55,591 nt of DNA from Rugamonas violacea (GTDB lineage: Bacteria > Pseudomonadota > Gammaproteobacteria > Burkholderiales > Burkholderiaceae_D). The translations under genes and the position numbers were made by a program. The stretch's first letter is position 1. The number at the start of each line of letters is the position of its first letter. Shown piece by piece: positions 20,186 through 29,105 of this stretch. The notes under the pieces are model-generated. The model was given only the letters and a program-made list of their open reading frames with translations. It searched no databases and was not told the DNA's origin. The stretch spans positions 36,239-91,829 of the forward strand of contig NZ_JAEMNU010000004.1 in the NCBI RefSeq assembly GCF_016461825.1. Direction: 5' to 3'.

Positions 20186-20572
20186 TTAGTAGCCCGTCTT
20201 GCGGCCTTCGATGACGGGCAGGGCGTCGTCGCTGATCAGCGCCCAGATCAGCCGGGCGATGGTTTCCGAGGCGATGATGGTGTGGTGGTTGCCCGCCGCC
20301 GCCAGCTTGTGGCGCAATTCGTTGCGCACATCGGCCAAGCCGCTCAGCTCGAAGATGACGTCGAGCTTGTCGCCCAGCGCCACCAGGTCGTCCAGGTTGA
20401 CCACCTGGATGCCGGCGGCGATGGCTTGGGCCTTGCCCGGCGTGTCCATCTTCTCCGCGACATAGGCGAGGTTGATGCCGCCGCTTTTCTTTTTCAGCAT
20501 TTCGGTGAGGAACGCCGATCCTATGCGTCCAAGTCCAATGATGGCGATGTTTTGATTGTTCTGACTATTCAT
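20186..20572 (-). CDS. Small Rossmann-fold NAD(P)-binding protein
   Basis: A 128-residue protein with the dinucleotide-binding motif IAIIGLGRIGSAFL near the N-terminus (about 9-22) and a following ELSGLADVRNELRHKL segment. It resembles the nucleotide-binding half of homoserine or aspartate dehydrogenases but is only one domain long and lacks any catalytic domain. It may be a sensor or a truncated remnant; the frame is clean. The end of the gene adjoins the repeat half element. Confidence 0.6.
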   Translation of the reverse strand: MNSQNNQNIAIIGLGRIGSAFLTEMLKKKSGGINLAYVAEKMDTPGKAQAIAAGIQVVNLDDLVALGDKLDVIFELSGLADVRNELRHKLAAAGNHHTIIASETIARLIWALISDDALPVIEGRKTGY

Positions 20573-20735
20573 GGGTGTCTCCGGAAATAGCTGCGCTTAC
20601 GGTGGGGGTGCGGCTGGGCTGTATTTGCTGTTGCCTGCCGGTAAAGTATAAGCGCGATATTTATCTTCCCACAATAACTATTCCGGATTACAACTTTCGG
20701 CGGAAAAACGGCGGTGGCTGGCCCGGGCCGGGCGG

Positions 20736-21581
20736 CTATTTGGTCCGGCCGGCGACGCTGCCGTAACCGCTTTCGCAACTGCAGGGGCTGTCCGGCTCCA
20801 GCGGATACAGCAGGCTGCAGGTGCCGGACCGGGTGACGCAGCTGGAGCCCAATTTGACCTGTTTGGCGGCCTGGGGCGCGGGTCGGGGTGTGTTGCGCAG
20901 GGCCTCCAGATCGATCGGGGCGAACTGGCTGAGGGTGGCGCGCTTGTTGACTTCGCCGTCACCGGCGCCGGGCTTGTCGGCGGGCTTGGCGGCGTCGGCC
21001 GGGGCCGGGCGCGTGAGCTTGCGCTCCAGAATGTCGCCGGTGCGCGGGTTCAGCCGCTGCCACTCGCGCACGCCGTTCTCCCACTGCCGCTCGCGCACCA
21101 CGTTGCCGTTGGCGTCATAGCTGTCCTGCTGCTGGTACTGGCCCAGGCCGCGCATCTTGCCGGTTTGCTCGGCGTGGGCCAAGCCGAGGAAGGGCAGGCC
21201 GAGAATGGACAGCCCGAGACCGCCCGTCTCGCTCTTGGGAAAGGGGAACCACTGGGTGAACTTGCCGAACTCGACGAAGATGTCGCCCTCGTCGAACACC
21301 GAAAAGCGCACCTCCACCGTGCCGTCGCTGCGCCGGATCGGCACGGGGAAGGCGGCCACCGGCTGCTTGTTGAAGTACTTCTTGAACAACTCGACGTTGA
21401 GCCGCTCGGACTCCGTCTTGGGCAGCCTGGCCAGCGCGGTGTAGATATCCAGCCCGCCGTTGATGAGCGCCGGCAGCACCACCAACACGCCGGTGAGACC
21501 AATCAGCCAGGCCTTGATCCGCTCGAATCCGCTGGCGGGCGCGCCCGCTTGGGCACTGGCGTGTGTCGCAATTTTGGCCAT
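20736..21581 (-). CDS. Hypothetical membrane-anchored protein
   Basis: A 281-residue protein, family not recognised. The start at 21581 is chosen because GGGGGAGA lies six bases before the ATG; a longer frame from 21746 has no ribosome site. A single hydrophobic helix at about 24-45 (WLIGLTGVLVVLPALING) anchors it. The middle (about 60-170) is predicted beta-rich, and QYQQQDSYDANGNVVRERQW precedes a proline/alanine-rich linker. The C-terminal 40 residues hold four cysteines (SSCVTRSGTCSL and PCSCESGYG), suggesting disulfides and an extracytoplasmic C-terminus. Confidence 0.65.
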   Translation of the reverse strand: MAKIATHASAQAGAPASGFERIKAWLIGLTGVLVVLPALINGGLDIYTALARLPKTESERLNVELFKKYFNKQPVAAFPVPIRRSDGTVEVRFSVFDEGDIFVEFGKFTQWFPFPKSETGGLGLSILGLPFLGLAHAEQTGKMRGLGQYQQQDSYDANGNVVRERQWENGVREWQRLNPRTGDILERKLTRPAPADAAKPADKPGAGDGEVNKRATLSQFAPIDLEALRNTPRPAPQAAKQVKLGSSCVTRSGTCSLLYPLEPDSPCSCESGYGSVAGRTK

Positions 21582-21993
21582 GACGATCTCCCCCGCCCAA
21601 TAGGAAGGGCGGTAGGCACACGATAGCCCCGCCAGCGGGGCGGCCAAGGGAATCGCATACGGTGTTTGATTTTCCACAAATCCGGCCAGGCCCGTGGCAT
21701 ACCGGTGGCATACCCGGTATATGCGTACGGCTATGGGGTGGGCCATGCCTTGCGGTGATAATGCGGCGCCTCTTCAGTGTCGGCCACCTTGCCGTCCGCC
21801 AATTCCGTTCCTGACGAACGGGCGCCGTTGTTTATCCACTCGGATTTCTTCCATATTGTTGACGCCACCATGTAGCTCTGTTCCACTGATGTGGTAACGG
21901 AGACAGGACGGTGACGGCCGCACACGGTGGGAATGCTGGTGTAGGCTGGCATTCACAAGAAGCGCATAAGCTCATTCATCGGGAGTGTTACAA
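21582..21993. other. Intergenic region upstream of molybdenum hydroxylase operon
   Basis: A 412-base gap between the divergent membrane protein and the Mo-hydroxylase operon. GCATACCGG and CCGGTATATGC around 21698-21724 form an imperfect inverted repeat that could be an operator. No open frame with a plausible ribosome site was found, and no clear sigma-54 or sigma-70 promoter could be assigned. Confidence 0.3.
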
Positions 21994-24822
21994 ATGAAAG
22001 CAGAACTTTCGCGCCGCAATTTCCTCAAAGCCGGCTTGGTCGCCGGGGTATCGGTCTACATCGCGCCCTTGGGCGGCAAGGCCTTCGCCTCCTTGTTCGA
22101 GGAGAATATCCTCACCCCCATCGACTGGAACAGCAAGACCGGCCAGGTCAAATTCCGTATCGACGGCATCGCCAAAGTCACCGGCGGCAAGGTCTTCGCC
22201 CGCGACATCCGTTCGCGCGACATGCCGCACTGGCCGCAACAACAGTCGCACGCCTTCATTCTGCGCGCCACCAAGGCCGACCGCAGCTTCGAGGGCATCG
22301 ACCTGGCCCTGCTCGGCGACGACCTCAAGCCGGACCGCATGGTCACCGCCGAGGACCTGGAGAAGGACGGCGTCGCCTTCCCTGCCTTCTACGGCGCCGA
22401 CATGTTGCTGCCCGTAGGCAAGGTTCCGGCTTATCTGGGTCACGCCGTCGCCATCCTGATCTACCACGACTTCGCCCGTTTCCGCTTCGCCAAGGATGCG
22501 CTGCAGTTCAAGGAGGGCGTGCTGCGCTACGGCGCCCAAGTGCCGTTCGCCGAACGCGATCCCTGGGGCACTTTCCGCTTCGTCCGCGTCGGCGGCGCCA
22601 CCTCGGCCGACGACGACGCCTTCTCCAGCCTGAAGGACGCGATGGTCTTCCCCAGTATGATGCGCAAGCAGCAGCCGGTGTGGCCGGACGGCGTCGAACA
22701 CGGCAAGCTGGGCGAGCAGGGCATGTTCCACGCCAACAAGATCAAGACCGAGCTGGACCAGCCGCCGGCCGACTGGCTGGTGCTGGAGCGCGACTACAAC
22801 ACCCAGTCGGTCGACACGGCCGCGCTGGAGCCGGACAACGCCAACTGCTGGTACGACGCGGCCAACCAGGCGCTACACATGGTGGTGGCTAGCCAGTCGC
22901 CCAAGGAAGTGGCCGAGAGCGCCGTCGAAATGATGAAGAAGGGCAAGTTTCCGCTCAAGAAACTGTTCCTCCATCCCTGCTACACGGTGGGTTACGGCTC
23001 CAAGGACCATTACAACTTTCCCTTCTACGGCCTGGCCACGGCCCTGTACGCGGACGGCAAGCCGGTGCGCCTGGCCAACGACCGCTACGAGCAGTTCCAG
23101 TCCTCGATCAAGCGGCACGCCTTCAAGATGCATTACCGCATCGCCGTCGACCGTAAGAGCGGCATGTTGCAGTCCTTCCAGGGCAGCTTCGAGGCCAACG
23201 GCGGCGGCCGCAGCAACTTCTCGCCCTCGGTGGCGATGGTCGCGGCCACCGCCGCCCAGTCGATCTACTATTTCCCGAAGAGCGACTTGGCCGCCGTCGC
23301 CATCGCCTCGCGCGCCATCGACGCCGGCTCGGCGCGCGGCTACGGCACCTTGCAGAGCATGGCCGCGACCGAGATGATGATCGACGAGTTCGCCGCCAAG
23401 CTGGGGCTGGACCCCATCGAGTTCCGTCTGAAGAACGCGCTGCTCTCGGGCATGAAGAACAGCCAGGGCGCGATTCCGGCGGGCGCGATCCGGGTCGACG
23501 AGGTCTTGCAGAAAGCCAAGCTGCATCCGCTGTGGACCGGCCGCGCCGTGAAAAAGGCGCAGTTCGAGACCGCCCATCCGGGCCAGCGCTACGGCGTCGG
23601 CTTCGCCTGCGTGCAAAAAGACTTCGGCACCGGGGCGGAAAGTTCCTTCGCCAAGGTGCAGATCGACGCCGACGGCAAGATCCACCTGAGCCACAGCGGC
23701 ACCGAGATCGGCACCGGCATGTCCACCTCGCAGGCGATCGCCTGCGCCAAGTGGCTGGGCAAGCCGGCCGGCGAAGTGCTGACCGCGATCATCGACTGGG
23801 ACGACCTGCCGGTCGAGAGCAGCGGCGATCCCTACATCATGAGCCAGGCCGAGCAGGACAAACTGTCGGCCAATCCGCGCTGGTCGCCCACTTACTGCTC
23901 GCCGGCCAGCGCGACCAATTCGGCCTTCTACTTCACCCACAGCACGCGCGAAGCGGCGCGGGTGGTGTTCATGCACGGCCTGTGGCCGGCGGCGATGGCG
24001 ATCTGGAGCCAGGGCATCGGCGGCGGCCAGGCGGCCTCGCTGGTGGTGCGGGTGGAGGACGCCCGCTGGGTCGAGGGCAAGCTGTCGGCCGGCGGCCTGG
24101 AGGCGCTGCCGTTCCAGCAACTGGTGGCCAAGGCGCACGAGCTGGGCCTGGTGACGGGCGCCACCGTGCACGTGTTCAACCGCTGGCGCTGGACCGAAGC
24201 CGAGTTCGACATCGCTGGCGCTGCTACGCAAACGTTGCCGGTGGACGGTTTGTCGCTGCGTTATGGCGACGGCGCCAACGCCGGCCAGAAGGCCAAGATG
24301 AACACCGCCGGCGGCTACCACGTGCTCAACCGCAAGCGGGTGTTCATTCCGCCGGTGCAGCGCAACAACGCCACCGTCACCTATTACAGCGCGGTCGGCA
24401 CCCTGGTCGAGCTGGCGGTGCACGAGGCCAGCGGCAAGGTCAGCTTGCTGAGCCACCACTCGATCATGGAGTGCGGCAACATGCTGTCGCCACAATTGGT
24501 GTCCAGCCAGCTGCAGGGCGGCTTGGCGATGGGCATCGGCCACGCCTTGCTGGAATACCTGCCGTTGTACGAGGACGGCCCCGGCGACGGCACCTGGAAC
24601 TTCAACCGTTACCAGCTGCCGCGCGCGACGGATGTGGCCGTCTGGAAGCAGACTGCCGACATCCTGCCGCCCCTGACCGACACCGATCCGCCCAAAGGCA
24701 TCGCCGAGGTGGTGATGATTCCCGTCGTCGGCGCCATCGTCAACGGCATCGCCCACGCCATCGGCCACCGCTTCACCGACTTGCCGGTGAGCCCACAACA
24801 CATTCAGGAGGTGCTGGCATGA
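21994..24822 (+). CDS. Molybdopterin-binding subunit of xanthine dehydrogenase-family oxidoreductase (IorB-like)
   Basis: A 942-residue Mo-hydroxylase large subunit. The N-terminus has a twin-arginine signal, LSRRNFLKAGLVAGVSVYIA, so the folded cofactor-loaded protein is exported. Two aldehyde-oxidase-type domains follow, with GYGTLQSMAATEMMIDEFA, SGTEIGTGMSTSQ (cofactor contacts) and, near the end, KGIAEVVMIP with the probable catalytic glutamate E905. The single-chain arrangement without an FAD subunit fits isoquinoline 1-oxidoreductase and membrane aldehyde dehydrogenases of acetic acid bacteria. GGGAGTG precedes ATG 21994. Its stop overlaps the start of the 2Fe-2S subunit (ATGA). The substrate is not told by the sequence. 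Confidence 0.93.
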   Translation: MKAELSRRNFLKAGLVAGVSVYIAPLGGKAFASLFEENILTPIDWNSKTGQVKFRIDGIAKVTGGKVFARDIRSRDMPHWPQQQSHAFILRATKADRSFEGIDLALLGDDLKPDRMVTAEDLEKDGVAFPAFYGADMLLPVGKVPAYLGHAVAILIYHDFARFRFAKDALQFKEGVLRYGAQVPFAERDPWGTFRFVRVGGATSADDDAFSSLKDAMVFPSMMRKQQPVWPDGVEHGKLGEQGMFHANKIKTELDQPPADWLVLERDYNTQSVDTAALEPDNANCWYDAANQALHMVVASQSPKEVAESAVEMMKKGKFPLKKLFLHPCYTVGYGSKDHYNFPFYGLATALYADGKPVRLANDRYEQFQSSIKRHAFKMHYRIAVDRKSGMLQSFQGSFEANGGGRSNFSPSVAMVAATAAQSIYYFPKSDLAAVAIASRAIDAGSARGYGTLQSMAATEMMIDEFAAKLGLDPIEFRLKNALLSGMKNSQGAIPAGAIRVDEVLQKAKLHPLWTGRAVKKAQFETAHPGQRYGVGFACVQKDFGTGAESSFAKVQIDADGKIHLSHSGTEIGTGMSTSQAIACAKWLGKPAGEVLTAIIDWDDLPVESSGDPYIMSQAEQDKLSANPRWSPTYCSPASATNSAFYFTHSTREAARVVFMHGLWPAAMAIWSQGIGGGQAASLVVRVEDARWVEGKLSAGGLEALPFQQLVAKAHELGLVTGATVHVFNRWRWTEAEFDIAGAATQTLPVDGLSLRYGDGANAGQKAKMNTAGGYHVLNRKRVFIPPVQRNNATVTYYSAVGTLVELAVHEASGKVSLLSHHSIMECGNMLSPQLVSSQLQGGLAMGIGHALLEYLPLYEDGPGDGTWNFNRYQLPRATDVAVWKQTADILPPLTDTDPPKGIAEVVMIPVVGAIVNGIAHAIGHRFTDLPVSPQHIQEVLA

Positions 24823-25370
24823 GCCTCACGACCAAACCCATCACGCTGCACATCAACGGCAAGCCGGTCGGCCCGCTGCCCGTCCCCGAGGGCGTGATGA
24901 TGATCGATTTCCTGCACGAGTACCTGGACCTGACCGGCTCGCGCCTTGGCTGCGGCCAGGGTGCTTGCCGCGCCTGCGTGGTGATCCTGGACAAGCCCGA
25001 CGGCAGCAGCGAGGAGGTGCGCTCCTGCATCACCGGCGCCCACTACTTCGAAGGCAAGCAGGTGCGCACCATCGAGGGCCATGCCAAGCGCAACGACAAG
25101 GGCGAGGTGGTGTCGCTGTCGCCGATCCAGCAAAAATTCCTGGAACATTACAGTTTCCAGTGCGGTTACTGCACGCCCGGCTTCGTCAACGCCGCCACCG
25201 TGCTGCTGGAACGGTTGAAGCGCGTGCCGATCGCCCGCGACCAGGTCGAGCTGACCATCACCGAAGGGCTGAACGGACATATTTGCCGATGTACCGGTTA
25301 CGTGCGCTACTTCGAGGCGGTCAAGGAAGTCGTCTTGACGACACCAGGACTGGTGAAGGAGCCGACATGA
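24819..25370 (+). CDS. (2Fe-2S)-binding subunit of molybdenum hydroxylase (IorA-like)
   Basis: A 183-residue electron-transfer subunit. The plant-type ferredoxin cluster uses C45, C50, C53 and C70 (GCGQGACRACVV). The second cluster uses C115, C118, C156 and C158 (FQCGYCTPG, HICRCTGY), all present. It has no signal peptide of its own, so it probably travels to the periplasm bound to the Tat-signal-bearing large subunit. AGGAG is eight bases before the ATG, and the gene overlaps both neighbours, showing tight translational coupling. Confidence 0.95.
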   Translation: MSLTTKPITLHINGKPVGPLPVPEGVMMIDFLHEYLDLTGSRLGCGQGACRACVVILDKPDGSSEEVRSCITGAHYFEGKQVRTIEGHAKRNDKGEVVSLSPIQQKFLEHYSFQCGYCTPGFVNAATVLLERLKRVPIARDQVELTITEGLNGHICRCTGYVRYFEAVKEVVLTTPGLVKEPT

Positions 25371-26722
25371 TGCGCCTCTTCGCTAGCAAGCGCCTGCCGG
25401 CGCTGAGCGCCTTGACCCTCGGCATCGGCGCCGTGTTGGCTGCGGCCTGGCTGTCCGGCTGCGGCGAGCGGGCCGACGCGGCCGACAACGCCACCCAAGG
25501 CGCCAGCCAGACCGCCGGCCAGAACGCGGCGGCGGCAGGCGGCCAAAACGCCGGCGCCAACGCCGTCACGGCGGCCGCCGATCAGATCGGCCGTGGCCGT
25601 TATCTGGCCAGGGCGGCCGACTGCGCCGCCTGCCACACCACCGGCACCGGCGCGCCGTTCGCCGGCGGCGTCGAGTTGAAGTCGCCGTTCGGCACCTTCT
25701 ACGGCAGCAACATCACTTCGGACAAGGAGCACGGCATCGGCAAATGGAGCGCCGCCGAGTTCTATACGGCGCTGCACGACGGCGTCACGCCGGACAAGCA
25801 CCTGTATCCGGCGATGCCCTACACCTCCTACCGCACCTTGACGCGCGAGGACAGCGACGCCATCTACGCCTACCTGATGCAGAGCAAGCCGTATGCCGTC
25901 GCCAACAAGCCGCACGATCTGAGCTTCCCGTTCAACTTGCGCTTCGGTGTGCGTTTCTGGAATATGGTTTTCCTGAAGGACAGCTTGCCCGACGCCTCGA
26001 CCGGGCAGTCGCCCAGCTGGCAGCGCGGCCGCTACCTGGCCAACAGCCTGGGCCATTGCGCCGAATGCCACACGCCGCGCGGCGTGGCCGGCCAGCTCGA
26101 CCTGAAACGCACGCTCAACGGCAACGTGCTGGCGCGCATCGGCGCGCCGGACATCTCGCCGGCCGGCCTGTCGGCGGCCGGCTGGACGGCGCCGGATCTG
26201 GCGTCCTTCCTGGCCACCGGCGTGGCGCCGCAGGGCTCGGCCTATGGCGAAATGTTCCCGGTGGTACATCTGAGCACCCAGCATTTGAAGTCGGACGATG
26301 TGACGGCGCTGACCACCTATTTGCTGGGCGATACGCCGTTGGCGGCGCAGCCGATGAAACCCGTGGCGGCCAGCGGCGCGGCCATCGACGCCGGCAAGCG
26401 CAGTTATATCGCCGTGTGCGCCGGCTGCCATGCCGTCGACGGCGCCGGCAAGCCGCACGTGGCGGTGGCGATGAAGGCCAACACCACCGTGCGCGCGGCC
26501 GACCCGCACAATCTGATCGCGGTGACCTTGGACGGCATCGAGGCGCAGCATTTCGGCGCCAAGGAGAGCATGCAGGATATGCCTGGTTTCGCCGGCAAGC
26601 TGGGCGATAAGGAGATTGCCGACCTGGCCAATTTCCTGCGCACCAGCTGGGGCGGCCAGCCGGCCAATGTCAGCGAGGCGCAGGTCAAACAGTTGCGGGA
26701 GGAGGGTGGCGGGCATCATTGA
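25367..26722 (+). CDS. Triheme c-type cytochrome lipoprotein subunit
   Basis: A 451-residue cytochrome c with three heme motifs: CAACH (86-90), CAECH (231-235) and CAGCH (351-355). The N-terminus carries a lipobox LSGC (29-32), so it is likely a lipid-anchored periplasmic electron acceptor, followed by a low-complexity Ala/Gln/Asn linker (about 36-72). It would take electrons from the Mo/2Fe-2S subunits and hand them to the respiratory chain, as in acetic acid bacterial aldehyde dehydrogenase and alcohol dehydrogenase subunit II. Two in-frame ATGs (25367 and 25370) overlap the upstream stop. Confidence 0.92.
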   Translation: MMRLFASKRLPALSALTLGIGAVLAAAWLSGCGERADAADNATQGASQTAGQNAAAAGGQNAGANAVTAAADQIGRGRYLARAADCAACHTTGTGAPFAGGVELKSPFGTFYGSNITSDKEHGIGKWSAAEFYTALHDGVTPDKHLYPAMPYTSYRTLTREDSDAIYAYLMQSKPYAVANKPHDLSFPFNLRFGVRFWNMVFLKDSLPDASTGQSPSWQRGRYLANSLGHCAECHTPRGVAGQLDLKRTLNGNVLARIGAPDISPAGLSAAGWTAPDLASFLATGVAPQGSAYGEMFPVVHLSTQHLKSDDVTALTTYLLGDTPLAAQPMKPVAASGAAIDAGKRSYIAVCAGCHAVDGAGKPHVAVAMKANTTVRAADPHNLIAVTLDGIEAQHFGAKESMQDMPGFAGKLGDKEIADLANFLRTSWGGQPANVSEAQVKQLREEGGGHH

Positions 26723-26756
26723 TTTGATGCTCGGCGGCCAAGGCGCCGGCGGTTGC

Positions 26757-26830
26757 AAAACCACCCAAAGGCATAGAGCCGGGGTCAGACCCCGCGGGGT
26801 CTGACCCCAGCCTTACGCCGGTGGGTTTTC
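26757..26830. repeat. GGGGTC composite palindrome, copy 3
   Basis: The arms are AAAACCACCCAAAGGC and CGCCGGTGGGTTTTC. The core is GGGGTCAGACCCC-gc-GGGGTCTGACCCC, the longest inner palindrome. It lies between the convergent cytochrome and NRDE genes and could double as a bidirectional terminator. Confidence 0.85.
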
Positions 26831-26844
26831 TTGACCAGGCCCCG

Positions 26845-27588
26845 TTACTGGATCAACACTTCGTGCAGCTCGGCCGGGGCCTCGGCGTACAGTTTGACCA
26901 CGGTCGAGGTGCGCGTGCCGTAGCCCGGCGTTTCGATGCGCACCGCCGACAAGACCCGTTCCAGATCGATCGGCACGCCGGTTTCCGGCAGGCGCATGTC
27001 GGGCGCCAGGGTGGTATCGGACAACATTTCAAAATAGGCGTCGTCGGGCGCGCCCAGGCACAGCAGACTGGCGAACTGGGCCTTGGTCTTCAAGACCTTC
27101 GGCCACGGCGCGTCGAGCAGCGCGTTGGACAGGCCATAGACGCCCGGCTCCAGCGGCAGGCCGTTGCGCGGGTCGCCCTGGCCCTTGTTGGAGAACCAGA
27201 TCAAGGTGTCGCGGTCGGCCAGCACCAGGTTGAAGCCGTTGTAGGCCTCGCTGCCGGCGCGGATAGCCTCCACGTATTCCTGCGGCGTCATGGTGCCGGC
27301 CAGATAGTCGGCCACCAGATGGCCGCGCGAGGGCGCGTCCGGCTTGTGCTCGGCCGGCGCGCGGATGTTGGTGATGGCGGCGAAGCGCGACGGCTGTTCG
27401 GCCGCTTCGCCCTGGCTGATACCCATCCAGCTGCCGCCGGCCTTCAGGTCGCGGCCGGCGTAGATCCGCGGCTGATCCGGCCAGGCGGCGGCCGGCGCGG
27501 TGGCGCGCTCATAGAACTCGTCGCGGTTGGCGGCGGCCACCAGCGGAATGGCCGGGATGACCTTCCAGGCGAAAACGATCAAACACAT
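26845..27588 (-). CDS. NRDE (TANGO2-like) family protein
   Basis: A 247-residue protein beginning MCLIVFAW and carrying the defining NRDE motif (AANRDEFYERAT), followed by GGSWMGIS and ITNIRAP. The N-terminal cysteine and fold recall Ntn-hydrolases. Human TANGO2 and bacterial homologues have been linked to heme or acyl-CoA handling, but the reaction is not settled. It overlaps the end of the DUF4936 gene by ten bases, which makes a coupled transcript with ygfZ likely. Confidence 0.9.
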   Translation of the reverse strand: MCLIVFAWKVIPAIPLVAAANRDEFYERATAPAAAWPDQPRIYAGRDLKAGGSWMGISQGEAAEQPSRFAAITNIRAPAEHKPDAPSRGHLVADYLAGTMTPQEYVEAIRAGSEAYNGFNLVLADRDTLIWFSNKGQGDPRNGLPLEPGVYGLSNALLDAPWPKVLKTKAQFASLLCLGAPDDAYFEMLSDTTLAPDMRLPETGVPIDLERVLSAVRIETPGYGTRTSTVVKLYAEAPAELHEVLIQ

Positions 27589-27869
27589 GAGATGACATCC
27601 GTAAAGACTTCGGTATGGCGCGGGCCGGCGATCCAGGCGGACAGCCCGGCTTGTTCGACGGCGGCCTCCAGCGCGGCCGGGAAACCGGCCGGCGCGGCCG
27701 GGTAGACCTCCATCCAGGTTTGCCGGCCGTCCTTGGCTTGCGGCCGCCGCTTCAGCTGGGCGGCAACGCCGTGGCGCTGCGCCAGGCCGGCCTGCATGGC
27801 CGTGACGGCGCCTTGCAGGGCGGCCGTGTCGGCTTCGCCCACCTGGTAATAAATGTACAGGTCGGCCAT
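27579..27869 (-). CDS. DUF4936 family protein
   Basis: A 96-residue protein opening MADLYIYYQVGEAD with a conserved-looking RRPQAKDGRQTWMEVYP segment, matching what I know of DUF4936, a betaproteobacterial family of unknown function. The start at 27869 is one base from the ygfZ stop at 27871, so it is read with ygfZ; a longer frame from 27896 would overlap ygfZ without a ribosome site. It ends inside the start of the NRDE gene. Confidence 0.8.
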   Translation of the reverse strand: MADLYIYYQVGEADTAALQGAVTAMQAGLAQRHGVAAQLKRRPQAKDGRQTWMEVYPAAPAGFPAALEAAVEQAGLSAWIAGPRHTEVFTDVISCV

Positions 27870-27870
27870 A

Positions 27871-28944
27871 TCAGAGGTCGAGCGCGTCCAGCACATACGG
27901 CATGGCGAGGAACTGCAATGGGGTACCGCCGGCAGAACCCAGGCGCACGGCGCCCTCGGCGACGCCGGCGTCGATCGCCGCCAGCTTCATCTCGACCAGC
28001 GCGTCGACACCGCCGGCACCGTTCGGCGCGGCGTTGACGACCATGCCGCACGGCTGCTCGGGGTCGGCCGTGGCGAACACCTCGGCACCCGGCACGGCGG
28101 CCCGGTCGGCGATGCTGACCAAGGTGGTGCGGCGCTTCAGCTTGCCCAAATATTGGCTACGGGCGACGATCTCCTGGCCCGGATAGCAACCCTTCTTGAA
28201 GTTGACGCCGCCCAGCAGCTCGTAGTTGACCATCTGCGGTACGAACTGTTCCTGCGTGCCGGCGCCGATCTGCGGCACGCCGGCGTGGATTTCGGACAGA
28301 TGCCAGGCGTCGTTGCCGCCCACGGCCAGGCGCTCGGCCAGCAGCGGCCAGACGGTGGCGGCGGTGGCGCTCGACGTCAGCCACTGGTAGCGCGGCGCGC
28401 CGAACACGTCGGCGACGCGCAGCAGCGCGCCCAGCGGGTGGTCGATGCGGCTGTACGGCTGCGCCGGCAGAACGTCGAACCAGGTGCGCAGCAGCGCCTC
28501 GACGGCGGCGCCGCCCAGTCCCAGCACCACCTCGTTGGCGGGCAGGGCGGTGGCGTCGCTGAGTTTGGTCTTGGCGCGCAGCACGAACATTTGCAGGCGT
28601 TTTTGCAGCGGCGCCTGGATGGTGCGTGGCAGTTGCAAATAGATGGTCTCGGCGTCGCGCCACAGCAGGAAGCTGGCCAGCAGCCGGCCCTTGGGCGAGC
28701 AGTAGCCGGCCAGGCGCACTTGCTCCGCGTTCAGATGTTCGACGTCGTTGGTCAACTGGCTGTGCAGGAAGCTGGCCGATTCCTCGCCGTTCAGCGCGAT
28801 CAGGCCCAGGTCGGTGACGGGGGCGGCGAAACCGGCGGCGAGTTCGGTGGCGCTGAGCGCGCGGCCGAAGTCCAGCACCTGATCCGGCGCCTGCTCGGCG
28901 CGGCGCGCACCCTGCGCGTCCAAAAGTTGATTCCAAGTATTCAT
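27871..28944 (-). CDS. ygfZ: Folate-binding protein YgfZ (CAF17-like)
   Basis: A 357-residue GcvT-related protein needed for maintenance of certain iron-sulfur enzymes. The signature KGCYPGQE is at 251-258, with the key cysteine, in the context GVNFKKGCYPGQEIVARS. ATG at 28944 follows GGAAATT; a TTG nine bases further out is a possible but weaker start. It heads a three-gene minus-strand unit with DUF4936 and NRDE and is divergent from mltG, the usual Burkholderiales arrangement. Confidence 0.93.
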   Translation of the reverse strand: MNTWNQLLDAQGARRAEQAPDQVLDFGRALSATELAAGFAAPVTDLGLIALNGEESASFLHSQLTNDVEHLNAEQVRLAGYCSPKGRLLASFLLWRDAETIYLQLPRTIQAPLQKRLQMFVLRAKTKLSDATALPANEVVLGLGGAAVEALLRTWFDVLPAQPYSRIDHPLGALLRVADVFGAPRYQWLTSSATAATVWPLLAERLAVGGNDAWHLSEIHAGVPQIGAGTQEQFVPQMVNYELLGGVNFKKGCYPGQEIVARSQYLGKLKRRTTLVSIADRAAVPGAEVFATADPEQPCGMVVNAAPNGAGGVDALVEMKLAAIDAGVAEGAVRLGSAGGTPLQFLAMPYVLDALDL

Positions 28945-28988
28945 AATTTCCAATAATTTGACGATTAAAGCATTATCATTACGGGTTC

Positions 28989-28996
28989 ATTATAGT
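28989..28996. promoter_or_regulatory. Overlapping divergent -10-like hexamers (ygfZ / mltG)
   Basis: In the 161-base ygfZ-mltG gap, TATAAT reads on the minus strand at 28989-28994 and TATAGT on the plus strand at 28991-28996. No convincing -35 partner was seen for either, so this is only a candidate. Confidence 0.3.
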
Positions 28997-29105
28997 GATG
29001 TCGCGCAAATCGCGTCGGACGCGGCCAAAAACCGTATCGTGTTCGGCTGGCCTAGCCTGCATTTCTGGTCCACACTGGTGGATAACCACTTGGCTTGTTT
29101 GAGAG

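Noticed and set aside
21694..21897. 67-codon plus-strand frame upstream of the Mo-hydroxylase operon
   Set aside because: No ribosome site and a composition of Pro/Arg/Cys unlike a real protein; it lies in the promoter region.
28960..28980. Fur-box-like AATGATAATG in the ygfZ-mltG gap
   Set aside because: Only about half of the 19-base consensus is matched; AT-rich promoter sequence explains it.
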